Positions 23,147-32,688 of a stretch of DNA of 64,000 nucleotides are shown here, piece by piece. The translations under genes were made by a program, and so were the position numbers. Below the pieces are notes generated by a model. That model saw only the letters and a list, made by a program, of their open reading frames with translations. It did no database searches and was not told the DNA's origin. The stretch's first letter is position 1. The number at the start of each line of letters is the position of its first letter. The stretch is from Simiduia curdlanivorans (lineage in GTDB: Bacteria > Pseudomonadota > Gammaproteobacteria > Pseudomonadales > Cellvibrionaceae), in assembly GCF_030409605.1 (NCBI RefSeq), contig NZ_JAUFQG010000004.1, forward strand, positions 2,715,001 to 2,779,000, written 5' to 3'.

Positions 23147-24123
23147 TCGTTAACCCACATAAAGCGACGCTGTTCTAGCCAAAAGTTTGCACTTAATTTT
23201 ACCTCTGCAACCAACAGCGCTTGCGCATTTTGCTGTTTGCTTTGAGCGCCCATGAGTTTGCTCAACTCATGGGTGTTAAGCAAAATAGGCGTTTCCAAAT
23301 ACAGCTGGCTGTAGTTCCCTAACTCCGCAGAGCTTAAGTTTTTTGCTAATTCTATCGGGCAGCTGGCCGGGCTTAACCAATACAGTCTCGGCAGCAATAG
23401 CCAATGGCTGTCCAGCTGTTCCAGTTGATCCAGCCAGTGTCTCATTTCTCGGTAATGTAGCCAGCGCCCGTGGCAGCAGTGTTGGTTCACAAGCGCTGAT
23501 GTTTCTAATCCCCTTGAGGCTCGATAATGTTGGAATAGCCAGCCTTTCATCACCAGTTTTTGTTCGAGTGTCGCGCTGTCTAGGCTGGGCATGGCTTGAT
23601 TCACTAACCATTGGTCTATTTGAACCCGAGCTCTCGGGTCGATGGCAAGTGGTAGTTGATGGTGTAAAAGTCGATCTAACTTTAGGTCTAATCTATCCCG
23701 ACTGTTCGGTCCTATCCATTTTGTCTCGGCGTCGCTCAGCTTTGCCTCCAAGTAAAATTTAACCGCTAGCTCGTAGTGAAAATAAGTGTTTTGTTGGTTG
23801 CAATAGCTGAGTAAATCAAGCGCGCCTAACGTGGTGCCCGCATGGGTAATTTGCCGGTTGGCTGCGATGATTGTTTGGTTGAATTGATGGCTAATTAAAA
23901 GCTGCCAGAGCTGTTCGAAATACAAGCCCAAGCGCCTTTTTGGTTCGAGTAGGGGCGTTATGGGTAGATCAATATTTTGCCTTGGAGAAAGTGTATCGTA
24001 GTCTCGGCCGGCGATCGTGTTGATGTAGGTAGCTTTCGGTAGGTCGCTACTGGCGAGACTCCAAGCGAGGTCTAGCGCCTGTTGATGGGCGCGATTGGCA
24101 ATGGTTTGGTCTGGAGTGGGCAA
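23095..24123 (-). CDS. DUF1853 family protein
   Basis: The 342-residue protein matches DUF1853 along its length, with the family segments EPKRRLGLYFEQLWQLLI, LLSYCNQQNTYFHYELAVKFYLE, RDRLDLKLDRLLHHQLPLA and LVMKGWLFQHY. Function is unknown; the conserved tyrosine, glutamate and lysine residues in the KFYL region hint at a nuclease-like or other catalytic fold, which I cannot confirm. It is divergent from nadK, 58 bp apart, and its last 51 bases run under the end of the cNMP/rhodanese gene on the opposite strand. Confidence 0.82.
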   Translation of the reverse strand: MPTPDQTIANRAHQQALDLAWSLASSDLPKATYINTIAGRDYDTLSPRQNIDLPITPLLEPKRRLGLYFEQLWQLLISHQFNQTIIAANRQITHAGTTLGALDLLSYCNQQNTYFHYELAVKFYLEAKLSDAETKWIGPNSRDRLDLKLDRLLHHQLPLAIDPRARVQIDQWLVNQAMPSLDSATLEQKLVMKGWLFQHYRASRGLETSALVNQHCCHGRWLHYREMRHWLDQLEQLDSHWLLLPRLYWLSPASCPIELAKNLSSAELGNYSQLYLETPILLNTHELSKLMGAQSKQQNAQALLVAEVKLSANFWLEQRRFMWVNDYWPESSTGVARPSFNK

Positions 24124-24181
24124 TGTTTTTTGACCTCGCAGGCGTTATACTGTCAGGCCTATTATGCAGAGTACCAGCTAA

Positions 24182-25063
24182 ATGGCAGAGTTTTCTACAA
24201 TTGGCTTAATTGGTCGCCTTGGCGGTGATCGCGCTGTGTACACCCTTAAGCGGCTGGTTAAATTCCTCGAGCGCGAAAACAAACACGTACTGCTCGATGA
24301 TACCCTGCTACGTGATTTTTCAGGCCACAACTGTGAAGTTGCCAGTAGAGAACAACTCGGCCAGCGCTGCGACCTTGTGATTGTGGTTGGTGGTGATGGC
24401 AGTTTGCTCGGTGCTGCGCGCTCCTTGGCGAAATACAAAGTACCCGTGCTGGGTGTAAACCGTGGTCGCTTAGGCTTTTTGACCGACATATCGCCCGACG
24501 ATATCGAAGAAAAAACCGCGGAAGTGTTATCCGGCAAATTTATGATGGAGTCTCGCTTTCTTCTCGATATGGCGGTGACTCGAAATGGTAAGGCGGTGGG
24601 GCAGGGCGATGCCTTGAACGATGTTGTGCTGCACCCAGGTCAATTTATCCGCATGATCGAGTTTGAGCTTTATATAGACGGTCAATTTGTATATAGCCAG
24701 CGCTCTGATGGCCTCATAATTTCGACACCCACGGGTTCAACAGCCTATGCGCTCAGCGGTGGTGGGCCGATTATGCATCCGCGGCTTGAGGCTATCGTGC
24801 TCGTGCCGATGAACCCGCACACGCTCTCGAGTCGCCCCATCGTGGTAGATGGCAATAGCGAAATAAAAATTTTAGTAGGGGACCACAATACCACTTCGCC
24901 CCATGTTACCTGTGACGGCCAGACTCACGTGGTTGCAGAGCCGGGCGATGAAATTCATGTGCATAAAAAACCGCACCGGTTGCAATTAATTCACCCGTTG
25001 AACCACAACTTTTATGAAACGTGCCGCACCAAATTGGGGTGGGGTAGTCATTTAGTCGATTGA
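24182..25063 (+). CDS. nadK: NAD kinase
   Basis: The 293-residue protein is a full-length NAD kinase, which phosphorylates NAD to NADP using ATP. It contains the diagnostic GGDGS at residues 70-74, GVNRGRLGFLTDI, the substrate loop DGLIISTPTGSTAYALSGGGPI and, near the end, CDGQTHVV. Sequence around the ATG has only a weak ribosome-binding site. It leads a run of plus-strand genes (phosphoesterase 22 bp later, then rhomboid), which suggests one transcript. Confidence 0.96.
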   Translation: MAEFSTIGLIGRLGGDRAVYTLKRLVKFLERENKHVLLDDTLLRDFSGHNCEVASREQLGQRCDLVIVVGGDGSLLGAARSLAKYKVPVLGVNRGRLGFLTDISPDDIEEKTAEVLSGKFMMESRFLLDMAVTRNGKAVGQGDALNDVVLHPGQFIRMIEFELYIDGQFVYSQRSDGLIISTPTGSTAYALSGGGPIMHPRLEAIVLVPMNPHTLSSRPIVVDGNSEIKILVGDHNTTSPHVTCDGQTHVVAEPGDEIHVHKKPHRLQLIHPLNHNFYETCRTKLGWGSHLVD

Positions 25064-25085
25064 GGAGCGCCGCGAGGTAATGGCG

Positions 25086-26042
25086 ATGACGACTTGTTCA
25101 GGCTACGACATCATTGGCGATGTGCATGGATGCGCTAATGCGCTCGAGCGCCTGTTAGATAAATTAGGCTACGAAAAACTTAACGGTGTATTTCGTCACC
25201 CAAGTCGACAAGCGATATTCGCTGGCGATATTGTCGATCGTGGGCCACATATTCGCGAAGCGTTACATATCGCTAAGGCTATGTGTGATGCGGGCAGCGC
25301 TCAAATGATTATGGGCAATCACGAGTTTGATGCCATCGGCTACCATACCCCAGCACCGAAGGATGGTTCGCGGAAATATTTAAGAGAGCATACCGAGCGT
25401 CACTCTCGCTTGATCGCTGAAACCTTAGCGCAATTTGACGACTTTCCTGATGAATGGGCCATGTTTCTGGCCTGGTTTAAAACCCTTCCTCTGTATATCG
25501 AAAAACCGAATTTCCGTGTGGTTCACGCTTGCTGGGATCAAAATTACATAAATGAATTTAATCGTCGCTATCCAGCCCTAAGGATTGATGATGATTTTCT
25601 CGCTGCAACGGCGGATACCAATTCTTTTGAGTGGCAATGCATTAGTCGGCTTACCCGAGGCCGAGACTTGCCGCTGCCGAAAGGCACCGCTATGCAGAGT
25701 GCCGAAGGCTTTGAGCGCCGCTCCTTTCGCGCTCGCTTTTGGGGCAGGAAGCCAAAAACCTACGGTGACTTGGCGTTTCAACCCGACCCTTTACCCGACG
25801 CCATTGCAAGCCAACCGCTTGGCACGGGTGATGACTTGGAAATAAACCGGTACAGCAAAAATGAAGTGCCCTTGTTTATTGGCCATTATTGGTTATCGGG
25901 AAAGCCAAAACCCATCGCGGATAATTTGGCCTGTTTAGATTACAGCGCTGTAAAGTATGGACGTCTCGTTGCCTATTCCATGGACGATGAAACAATACTC
26001 GACCCGGATAAATTTACCTGGGTTCATGTTGATATCCCGTGA
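25086..26042 (+). CDS. calcineurin-like metallophosphoesterase
   Basis: The 318-residue protein carries the metal-binding set of the calcineurin-like phosphoesterases: IIGDVHGCANALERLL, FAGDIVDRGPHI, IMGNHEFD and a later GHYW, arranged as in the bis(5'-nucleosyl)-tetraphosphatase/PrpE branch. It probably hydrolyses a phosphorylated protein or dinucleotide; the substrate is open. ATG 25086 is preferred to the ATG two codons earlier because the GAGGT ribosome-binding site is 8 bases from it rather than 2. The gene ends 9 bp before the rhomboid gene. Confidence 0.85.
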   Translation: MTTCSGYDIIGDVHGCANALERLLDKLGYEKLNGVFRHPSRQAIFAGDIVDRGPHIREALHIAKAMCDAGSAQMIMGNHEFDAIGYHTPAPKDGSRKYLREHTERHSRLIAETLAQFDDFPDEWAMFLAWFKTLPLYIEKPNFRVVHACWDQNYINEFNRRYPALRIDDDFLAATADTNSFEWQCISRLTRGRDLPLPKGTAMQSAEGFERRSFRARFWGRKPKTYGDLAFQPDPLPDAIASQPLGTGDDLEINRYSKNEVPLFIGHYWLSGKPKPIADNLACLDYSAVKYGRLVAYSMDDETILDPDKFTWVHVDIP

Positions 26043-26051
26043 GTATTATTA

Positions 26052-26936
26052 ATGGAATGGTTTGAAGCGAAGCGATTGCCCTTGGCGCTTGATTTGGCCC
26101 CAGTACTGCGTTCTATGCAGCGCGCCAATATTCCTTGCTGGATCAGTGAAGATGCCGGTGAGCAGGTTATTTGGCTCGCCTCGGAAGCTCACAGGGCCAT
26201 ATTAGCGCAAACCTTACAGGCGCAATCTGACGGTATCCTTCAGGTGCCTTTGACGACCGGGACGACAGCGACCGAACCCAGTCGGAGTGCGTTTAATTGG
26301 CGCGGCTGCTGGGTGACTTTATTGGCGTTGATCTTGAGTGCGTTAGGTGGGCTTTTGGTTTATCTCGATGTGAATCTGCAATGGGTCCATTGGCTGACGT
26401 TTACCAATGTGCTTGTACGTGGTAATAGCCTTTACTTTACAGACTTACAATTTGTATTGGAGCAGCAGGAGTATTGGCGACTCTTAACCCCTATCTTTTT
26501 ACATTTTGGTTTGTTCCATATTCTTTTCAATGGCCTTTGGCTGTGGGAGATGGGGCGGCGAATAGAAGTTAGACGCGGCGCCGGTAGCTTGATGGTGATT
26601 ACTCTCTTGACCGGTATTGCGTCCAATTTATTGCAATACGCCATGTCGGGTCCGTCATTTTTCGGTGGCATGTCCGGCGTGTTATACGGCTATTTAGGTT
26701 ACATTTGGATGTGGCAAAAATACCACCCCAGTGAGGGCTTTGGCTTACATTCTGGCGTCATTGGTTTTATGTTGCTTTGGCTGGTTGTTTGTTTTACCGG
26801 CTTGGTCGATGGATTTATCGACGGGCAGGTGGCGAATGGTGCTCATCTTGGTGGTTTATTATGCGGGATATGCTTGGGTTTGTTCGGCGTTATCACCCGC
26901 AAGCTCGAAGTACAGAGAGTCAAGAAAATTAAGTGA
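26052..26936 (+). CDS. rhomboid family intramembrane serine protease (GlpG-like)
   Basis: The 294-residue protein has a soluble N-terminal region of about 90 residues (ALDLAPVLRSMQRANIPCWI, like the GlpG cytoplasmic domain) and then six predicted membrane helices. The catalytic dyad is visible: Ser208 in FFGGMSGVLYGYLGY and His265 in NGAHLGGLLCGI. An early loop keeps EYWRLLTPIFLHFGLFHILFN with the conserved W-R and H-x-x-x-H-x-x-x-N pattern. Rhomboids cut transmembrane substrates; none can be inferred from context. It lies within the nadK-phosphoesterase run. Confidence 0.92.
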   Translation: MEWFEAKRLPLALDLAPVLRSMQRANIPCWISEDAGEQVIWLASEAHRAILAQTLQAQSDGILQVPLTTGTTATEPSRSAFNWRGCWVTLLALILSALGGLLVYLDVNLQWVHWLTFTNVLVRGNSLYFTDLQFVLEQQEYWRLLTPIFLHFGLFHILFNGLWLWEMGRRIEVRRGAGSLMVITLLTGIASNLLQYAMSGPSFFGGMSGVLYGYLGYIWMWQKYHPSEGFGLHSGVIGFMLLWLVVCFTGLVDGFIDGQVANGAHLGGLLCGICLGLFGVITRKLEVQRVKKIK

Positions 26937-26965
26937 TTTAACTAGATTACATAACGGTAGTAGCG

Positions 26966-27235
26966 ATGGATTATCAGAAATTAGTAGCCTCCTTAACCCC
27001 TGAGCTTTACGCTAGTTTTAAACGCGCCATTGAATTGGGTAAATGGCCCGATGGGCGTGTGCTAACGGTTGAGCAAAAGCAAAGTTGTATACAGGCGGTT
27101 ATTGCCTACGAACACTTGCATTTACCGAAGGAGCAGCACTCGGGCTATATTCCGCCGAAAGTCCATAGCCACTGCGGTAGCGATGGCGACGAGCTCGATC
27201 ATGGGCAAGAGAAACCCATCAAGTGGCAACATTGA
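26966..27235 (+). CDS. DUF1315 family small protein (YeaC-like)
   Basis: The 89-residue protein matches DUF1315/YeaC: MDYQKLVASLTPELYASFKR, then AIELGKWPDGRVLTVEQKQSCIQAVIAYE, with a short His/Asp-rich tail. Length and composition fit the family; the role is unknown. Its stop TGA overlaps the ATG of the next gene (DUF2797), pointing to coupled translation. Confidence 0.85.
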   Translation: MDYQKLVASLTPELYASFKRAIELGKWPDGRVLTVEQKQSCIQAVIAYEHLHLPKEQHSGYIPPKVHSHCGSDGDELDHGQEKPIKWQH

Positions 27236-28095
27236 TGCTTGCCTATACGGGTTACCTTGAAAAAATGCGCGTGACGTTAACTGAACAACGCAATGCCCAG
27301 GGCGCACAGTCAGTTGACTATAGTTTGCAGTTAGGGGAGGCCATTGTTCCCTTAAATTCGCTTATCGGTACGTCAATAAGGCTTGAGTTTTCAACGGCTA
27401 TTGCCTGCACCCATTGCGGCCGAAAAACGAAAAAGAGTTTTAGTCAGGGCTATTGTTATCCGTGTTTTCAATCTTTGGCGCAATGTGACCGATGTATTAT
27501 GAGCCCAGAGCTCTGTCATTTCGATCAGGGTACGTGTCGCGAACCCGACTGGGGGCAATCCTTTTGCATGACCGACCATGTGGTTTATTTGGCCAATTCC
27601 TCCGGCCTAAAGGTCGGCATTACTCGCGCTAGTCAAATTCCTACTCGCTGGATTGATCAAGGTGCTGTGGCGGCCATCCCCTTTGCTCGCGTTGCGACGC
27701 GTCAGCAAGCAGGCCTATTGGAAACTGCACTGAAACAGCATGTGGCTGATAAAACCAATTGGCGAACAATGTTAAAAGGCGAGCAAGCGCCAATCGATTT
27801 GGTGCTGGGGAGACAGGAATTGGCGCAAGCGGTAGCCGAAGAACTTACCCAGCTACAAGATAGATTCGGTTTGCAGGCTTTGCAGTTGGTTGATTCGCCG
27901 GTTGTTTCGATAACCTATCCAGTGCAGCAATACCCAGAAAAAATTACCTCGTTAAATGCTGATAAAAATCCAGATGTGGTGGGTTTGCTTCAAGGTATCA
28001 AGGGGCAGTACCTCGTTCTGGATACGGGTGTTATTAATTTACGAAAATATACCGGTTATGAAGTAACGCTTCATACGGGTGGAGAAACAGCGTGA
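27235..28095 (+). CDS. DUF2797 family protein with CxxC zinc-ribbon motif
   Basis: From ATG 27235, which overlaps the previous stop, the product is 286 residues. It has the DUF2797 signatures: TAIACTHCGRKTKKSFSQGYCYPCF with two CxxC pairs, CHFDQGTCREPDWG, and a GIY-YIG-like segment HVVYLANSSGLKVGITR followed by PTRWIDQGA. The Cys pairs suggest a structural zinc site and the GIY-YIG-like part suggests a nuclease-derived fold; no function has been established to my knowledge. Its stop overlaps the GTG start of pepN (GTGA), so the three genes appear translationally linked. Confidence 0.85.
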   Translation: MLAYTGYLEKMRVTLTEQRNAQGAQSVDYSLQLGEAIVPLNSLIGTSIRLEFSTAIACTHCGRKTKKSFSQGYCYPCFQSLAQCDRCIMSPELCHFDQGTCREPDWGQSFCMTDHVVYLANSSGLKVGITRASQIPTRWIDQGAVAAIPFARVATRQQAGLLETALKQHVADKTNWRTMLKGEQAPIDLVLGRQELAQAVAEELTQLQDRFGLQALQLVDSPVVSITYPVQQYPEKITSLNADKNPDVVGLLQGIKGQYLVLDTGVINLRKYTGYEVTLHTGGETA

Positions 28096-30740
28096 CGGCA
28101 AGTAACAGTGAAAAAGCCCAGACGATTTATTTAAAAGATTATCGCGAGCCCAGTTATTGGATTGATCAAACAGAATTGGATGTAAATATCCGGCCGAATT
28201 TGACACGCGTGAAGGCGCGTTTAAGAATTCGACCAAATAAAAACCTAACGGGCGAATTGTTGGTGTTGGCCGGGGAAGGTTTGACAACTCATAGTGTCAC
28301 TTGGAATGGCCAGAGCTTGGAACAGAATGATTACATTATTGATGGCGATAGCCTGACCATTACATCACCTCTGTCTGAGGGTTGGCTTGAAACAGAGGTC
28401 AGCTTTAACCCGGAGGAGAACACCTCACTGGAAGGTCTGTACCGCTCGCGCACTATGTATTGCACCCAATGTGAAGCACAAGGCTTCCGTAAAATCACCT
28501 GGTATTTGGATCGCCCGGATGTCATGAGTGTTTTCTCAACCCGTATCGAAGCTGATAAAGCGCAATGCCCCGTGTTGCTGTCAAATGGAAATTTACTCGA
28601 GGCCGGTGAGCTTGACGCTGGGCGTCATTTTGCGCGCTGGGTGGACCCGTTTAAAAAGCCGAGTTATTTATTTGCCCTGGTTGCGGGTGATCTCGCGTGT
28701 AAAGCAGATGCGTTTACCACAGTAAGCGGTCGGCCAGTTGCCATCGAAGTGTATGTCGAGCCAAAGGATTTAGATAAGTGTGACCACGCCATTGATTCGC
28801 TCAAGCGTGCAATGGCCTGGGATGAAGCTCGCTATGGGCTCGAGTACGATCTGGACAGGTATATGATCGTGGCTGTGGATGATTTCAATATGGGCGCGAT
28901 GGAAAATAAAGGGTTGAATATATTTAACACCTCTTGCGTGCTAGCCAACCCAAAAACCACCACAGATCTTGGTTTTCAGCGGGTTGAGGCGGTGGTGGCC
29001 CACGAGTATTTTCACAACTGGTCGGGTAATCGCGTCACCTGTCGAGATTGGTTTCAGCTGAGCTTGAAAGAGGGGTTTACCGTTTATCGCGATGCGCAAT
29101 TTTCCGCGGATATGAATTCAGCCACGGTAAAGCGGATTGAGGATGTTAACTTACTGAGAAGTGCCCAGTTCGCCGAGGATGCTGGCCCGCTTGCCCATGC
29201 GGTAAGGCCTGAGTCATTTATTGAAATTTCTAATTTTTATACCTTGACGGTCTATGAAAAGGGCGCTGAAATTGTTCGCATGCTTGCCAATTTACTCGGT
29301 GCCGAAACCTTTCGCGCCGCGACGGACTATTACTTTTCTACTTATGATGGTCAGGCGGTAACCTGCGACGATTTTGTGGCTGCAATGGAGAAAGCCAGCG
29401 GCAGAGATTTTACCCAGTTTAAGCGCTGGTACTCTCAGGCGGGTACACCAGAGGTTACGGTGAGCGATAGCTATGACCCAGATGCAAATATTTATACGCT
29501 GAGTTTTACCCAGTCTTGCCGAGCCACGCCGGAAACAGTGGAGAAACTTCCTTTTCATATTCCCGTCGCCATGGGCTTGTTAGGTGAGGCTGGCTCGCTA
29601 AAATTACAGTCGAAGGATATTGCGTTAAGTGATGAGGCTGATAACACCCATACAGTTTTAGAGCTAACCGAGGCGACACAACACGTTGTTTTTACCAATG
29701 TGCTGGAAAAACCGGTACCGTCGCTTTTCAGAGGCTTTTCTGCACCGGTTAATGTGCGTTTTAACTATTCAGAGGCTCAATTAATTCGGTTGTTGAAACT
29801 CGATAGCGATGAATTTAATCGTTGGAGTGCAAGCCAGGAGCTCGCGGTAATTGCTGTCACAACGGCGTTACAAGAGCCGCCGGCCTTCACGCTTTCGCCC
29901 CAGTGGTTGGAGGCGTTGCGCGATATTCTCGAACAGCAAATGATTGAGCCAGCAGTGCTCGCTTATATGTTGCAGGTGCCATCGGTGAGTTACCTGCACG
30001 ACCGGCTACCGCAGTACGATGTGCTAGACATATACGCTGCGAGGGAAAAGGTTGTTAAGGCCTTGGCGCTAAACTTAGAAAGCCAACTTACAAGTTTTGC
30101 TAGGTGTTTTGATGCCAATGTGGCCTATAAGGTAGACGCCGAGGCCGTAGGTCAAAGAGCACTTTGCAATGCGGCACTTTTATTATTGGCCCATGCCCAA
30201 GTGCGCTCGGCAAGTGAATTAGCCTTGGAGCAGTTTAAGTCTGCAAATAACATGACCGATCAGCTGGCCGCACTTAAAGCGCTATTGCTGTTTGACGAAC
30301 CCGCGATAAGCGCCGAGGCACTAGAGGCGTTTTATCAGCAGTGGCACCATGAGGCGTTGGTGGTTAATCAATGGTTTAGCTTACAGGCAGCCGTAGAGTC
30401 CGATAGTGCGCTAACGCGGCTCGAAGCGTTAACTCAACACCCAGATTTTCAGTGGTCTAACCCTAACAAGGTTCGCGCACTGGTCTCGGTGTTTGGTAAT
30501 CAAAATGTGACAGGTTTTCACTGCGCTAGTGGCGCTGGTTACACATGGCTTGCGGATGTGGTGGTCAAGGTGGATAAAAACAACCCGCAGCTGGCGGCGC
30601 GGCTAGTGACACCGCTGACGCGTTGGGCGAAATACGGTAGACGGGGTGAAAGGATGCGACAGGAGCTGGCGCGCATCGCGGCGCAACCCCTAAGCAAGGA
30701 TCTGTTTGAGGTTACGGACAAGGCACTTAAGCCCGATTGA
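28092..30740 (+). CDS. pepN: aminopeptidase N
   Basis: The 882-residue M1-family zinc metallopeptidase has the exopeptidase motif GAMEN at 268-272 and the zinc-binding HEYFHNW at 304-310, followed by the downstream Glu (LKEGFTVYRD). It has the size and DUF3458-type C-terminal domains of Escherichia coli PepN. It removes N-terminal residues from peptides in the cytosol. The start is a GTG that overlaps the TGA of the DUF2797 gene. No signal peptide is seen. Confidence 0.96.
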   Translation: MTASNSEKAQTIYLKDYREPSYWIDQTELDVNIRPNLTRVKARLRIRPNKNLTGELLVLAGEGLTTHSVTWNGQSLEQNDYIIDGDSLTITSPLSEGWLETEVSFNPEENTSLEGLYRSRTMYCTQCEAQGFRKITWYLDRPDVMSVFSTRIEADKAQCPVLLSNGNLLEAGELDAGRHFARWVDPFKKPSYLFALVAGDLACKADAFTTVSGRPVAIEVYVEPKDLDKCDHAIDSLKRAMAWDEARYGLEYDLDRYMIVAVDDFNMGAMENKGLNIFNTSCVLANPKTTTDLGFQRVEAVVAHEYFHNWSGNRVTCRDWFQLSLKEGFTVYRDAQFSADMNSATVKRIEDVNLLRSAQFAEDAGPLAHAVRPESFIEISNFYTLTVYEKGAEIVRMLANLLGAETFRAATDYYFSTYDGQAVTCDDFVAAMEKASGRDFTQFKRWYSQAGTPEVTVSDSYDPDANIYTLSFTQSCRATPETVEKLPFHIPVAMGLLGEAGSLKLQSKDIALSDEADNTHTVLELTEATQHVVFTNVLEKPVPSLFRGFSAPVNVRFNYSEAQLIRLLKLDSDEFNRWSASQELAVIAVTTALQEPPAFTLSPQWLEALRDILEQQMIEPAVLAYMLQVPSVSYLHDRLPQYDVLDIYAAREKVVKALALNLESQLTSFARCFDANVAYKVDAEAVGQRALCNAALLLLAHAQVRSASELALEQFKSANNMTDQLAALKALLLFDEPAISAEALEAFYQQWHHEALVVNQWFSLQAAVESDSALTRLEALTQHPDFQWSNPNKVRALVSVFGNQNVTGFHCASGAGYTWLADVVVKVDKNNPQLAARLVTPLTRWAKYGRRGERMRQELARIAAQPLSKDLFEVTDKALKPD

Positions 30741-30836
30741 TGCTTGGGAAAGGGGCTGACACTGCAAAGTAGTTTAAAAGCAGTAGTGGCAAAGGGTAAA
30801 ATCGGATGCATTGGAGCGCGGAAGGAAAAGGTAGTG

Positions 30837-31556
30837 ATGACTAGATTATTGGCGGCATGTTTGTTGGTTTTGGCGGTTGTGGCCAATGCCAATGCGGCAA
30901 AGTTATACAAAATTGTTGATGAGCACGGAAATATCACCTTTTCCCAGTACCCGCCAAAAGAAAAGAGTGAAAATACCGTCGTAGAAGGGGTAGAGGTGCG
31001 CGGTGCTGGCGCGGCGGAAACAGTTCGCTATGCAGGCTCTAGCGCCTATTGTGGCGATATTCGCTTGCCTAGATCCTATACTGGCTCCAGCGCTAGGTCG
31101 TCTGAGTATCGAGCTGAGTATATGAGTGAATCGGTTACTTATTGGCGAGAAAAGCTACAGCGCTTGGAACAGTCTGCGCAGCGACGGTCTCGGGAAAAGT
31201 TAAATAGCAGTAACTCTGGCTATGGTATTTCTAGTACAGCAGAGCGAAATAGTCGCTATCAGCAACAATTGGATGAAGATGCCAAAGAAATGCGCGAATT
31301 GCGCTGTGCTCTCAATTGGGCTGATAAAGAGAGCACTCAAAATGCCGAAGTACTCAGCGAAGGGCAAAGCGAGAACAAGCGATTGCAGACCGTTCACGAC
31401 GAGCTTTCGCGCAAGATGGTGAACGAATGTGGGCGCGAACCGCTACTTGATCCAACCGATTCAACCAATGCCAAAAGCCGCAGGCAGTGGAAGGCGTGTA
31501 CTAAAAAATACCGAAAAGGCTTGGATGACGTTGAAAGTGAGCTCTACCGTCGTTGA
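30837..31556 (+). CDS. exported DUF4124-domain protein
   Basis: From ATG 30837 the product is 239 residues. It begins with a signal peptide (MTRLLAACLLVLAVVANANA, cleavage likely after ANA). A DUF4124 domain follows at once (KLYKIVDEHGNITFSQYPPKE), then a long charged, partly helical region with Cys residues. DUF4124 proteins are periplasmic and of unknown role. The frame is open upstream to 30744, but the signal peptide and the GAAGGAAAAG ribosome-binding site favour ATG 30837. It follows pepN by about 100 bp. Confidence 0.82.
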   Translation: MTRLLAACLLVLAVVANANAAKLYKIVDEHGNITFSQYPPKEKSENTVVEGVEVRGAGAAETVRYAGSSAYCGDIRLPRSYTGSSARSSEYRAEYMSESVTYWREKLQRLEQSAQRRSREKLNSSNSGYGISSTAERNSRYQQQLDEDAKEMRELRCALNWADKESTQNAEVLSEGQSENKRLQTVHDELSRKMVNECGREPLLDPTDSTNAKSRRQWKACTKKYRKGLDDVESELYRR

Positions 31557-31578
31557 TTTTTACGATCATTTGTGTAAG

Positions 31579-32073
31579 TCAATAACGGCATTTTGTTGGC
31601 AGGTATGCAAGTTCTAGATTCGTTAAATTTGCTCCTGCCGCTTGCATTCCATTGGGAATAGCGGCACTGCCGCAAACCCAAGATACAGGGCTCTGGGGTG
31701 AACCAGGTACGAATACCGGCGTTAAACTAACAACCTTACCCGTTTGGCCCTCGCCAATTTTATTGCCTAGTTCAAGGTGCAGTGCCCCTTGCTCTAAGGT
31801 GACGGCGCTTAGGTAATTGCCGATGATTTTTTCTGGGTCGGGCATGCCCAAGGTGTTGTTGTCGGCGGGAAATTCGCCCATGACCTTGTAGTAACTGATC
31901 ACCTGCAATTGATAATCTTCAACTAAGGTTAGCGATTCTTCAATTTGAACTCTGGTCATTCGCCCTTTGGAATTGGGCATGGCGAGGGTGACCAATATGG
32001 CGATAATACTTAACACAATCATCATCTCGATAAGTGTGAAGCCGCGGTGTGTGTTTGGGTTAAGGTTTTTCAT
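31579..32073 (-). CDS. type IV pilin-like protein (lone gene)
   Basis: The 164-residue protein starts MKNLNPNTHRG|FTLIEMMIVLSIIAILVTLAMPNSKGRMTR: a prepilin leader, peptidase site, Glu5 and pilin helix. The C-terminal region has two Cys (in SWVCGSAA and LPTKCRY) that could form the pilin disulfide, and a length near that of major pilins. It could be a PilA-like major pilin or an accessory pilin. There are no pilus genes next to it; the other pilin cluster is 22 kb away. It converges with the DUF4124 gene. The ATG at 32073 is chosen over one 12 bases upstream because of the leader length. Confidence 0.85.
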   Translation of the reverse strand: MKNLNPNTHRGFTLIEMMIVLSIIAILVTLAMPNSKGRMTRVQIEESLTLVEDYQLQVISYYKVMGEFPADNNTLGMPDPEKIIGNYLSAVTLEQGALHLELGNKIGEGQTGKVVSLTPVFVPGSPQSPVSWVCGSAAIPNGMQAAGANLTNLELAYLPTKCRY

Positions 32074-32136
32074 AGCTGCTAGCATAGCGTGTTCGTGCGC
32101 TAATATCAGCAGCTACTGAATTGTTATCAGCCTACT

Positions 32137-32688
32137 TTATGCACAAAGTAGAAAGCGATCCATTTTATTTTGGATGGTGTTTTGTAGCGACGTGGCATCA
32201 AAGCGCGACAGATCTTTGAGTAGGGATGGCTTTACCCTATGTAGGTGTAATATTGGTGCCGCTTTATTGAGTTCCCTTAAATCTTTATTGGTGATAACAG
32301 GCAAAAAGGGCTCAGAGCTGGGCATCATGTCGGCGACCTTTTTCAAACCGCTGGCGAAGGGCACGAAAATAAACTTACCTGTTCCCGGATTGCGTTTTGC
32401 AAGTAGTAAACCTTTTTGTCCTATCGCCTCGCCGGGAACGATAAATAAGCCCGTTTTTACCACGGCTTCGCTGCTCACATCTTGGTAAGTGTCGTGGTGG
32501 GCTTGTGCATTTGGCAACACCAATAGTTTGCTGCTGTCGGCAGTAACAGGCCAAATATTGTAATTGGCATATACTTGTTCGACAGTGCCGGAGAAAACAC
32601 AAAGTGATTCCTCAAAGCGCTTAAGGAAGTTAACCGCCTGCTCCTTATAAACAATGCCGGCTAAATTCCAGATGAGTTGTTGGGACAT
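32137..32688 (-). CDS. hypothetical protein
   Basis: The 183-residue protein (MSQQLIWNLAGIVYKEQAVN to DRFLLCA) has no signal peptide or membrane segment and I do not recognise a family. A strong ribosome-binding site (AAGGAG) precedes the ATG, and the codon use looks like that of its neighbours, so it is probably real. It sits alone on the minus strand between a pilin gene and the divergent AraC-HDOD gene. Confidence 0.7.
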   Translation of the reverse strand: MSQQLIWNLAGIVYKEQAVNFLKRFEESLCVFSGTVEQVYANYNIWPVTADSSKLLVLPNAQAHHDTYQDVSSEAVVKTGLFIVPGEAIGQKGLLLAKRNPGTGKFIFVPFASGLKKVADMMPSSEPFLPVITNKDLRELNKAAPILHLHRVKPSLLKDLSRFDATSLQNTIQNKMDRFLLCA

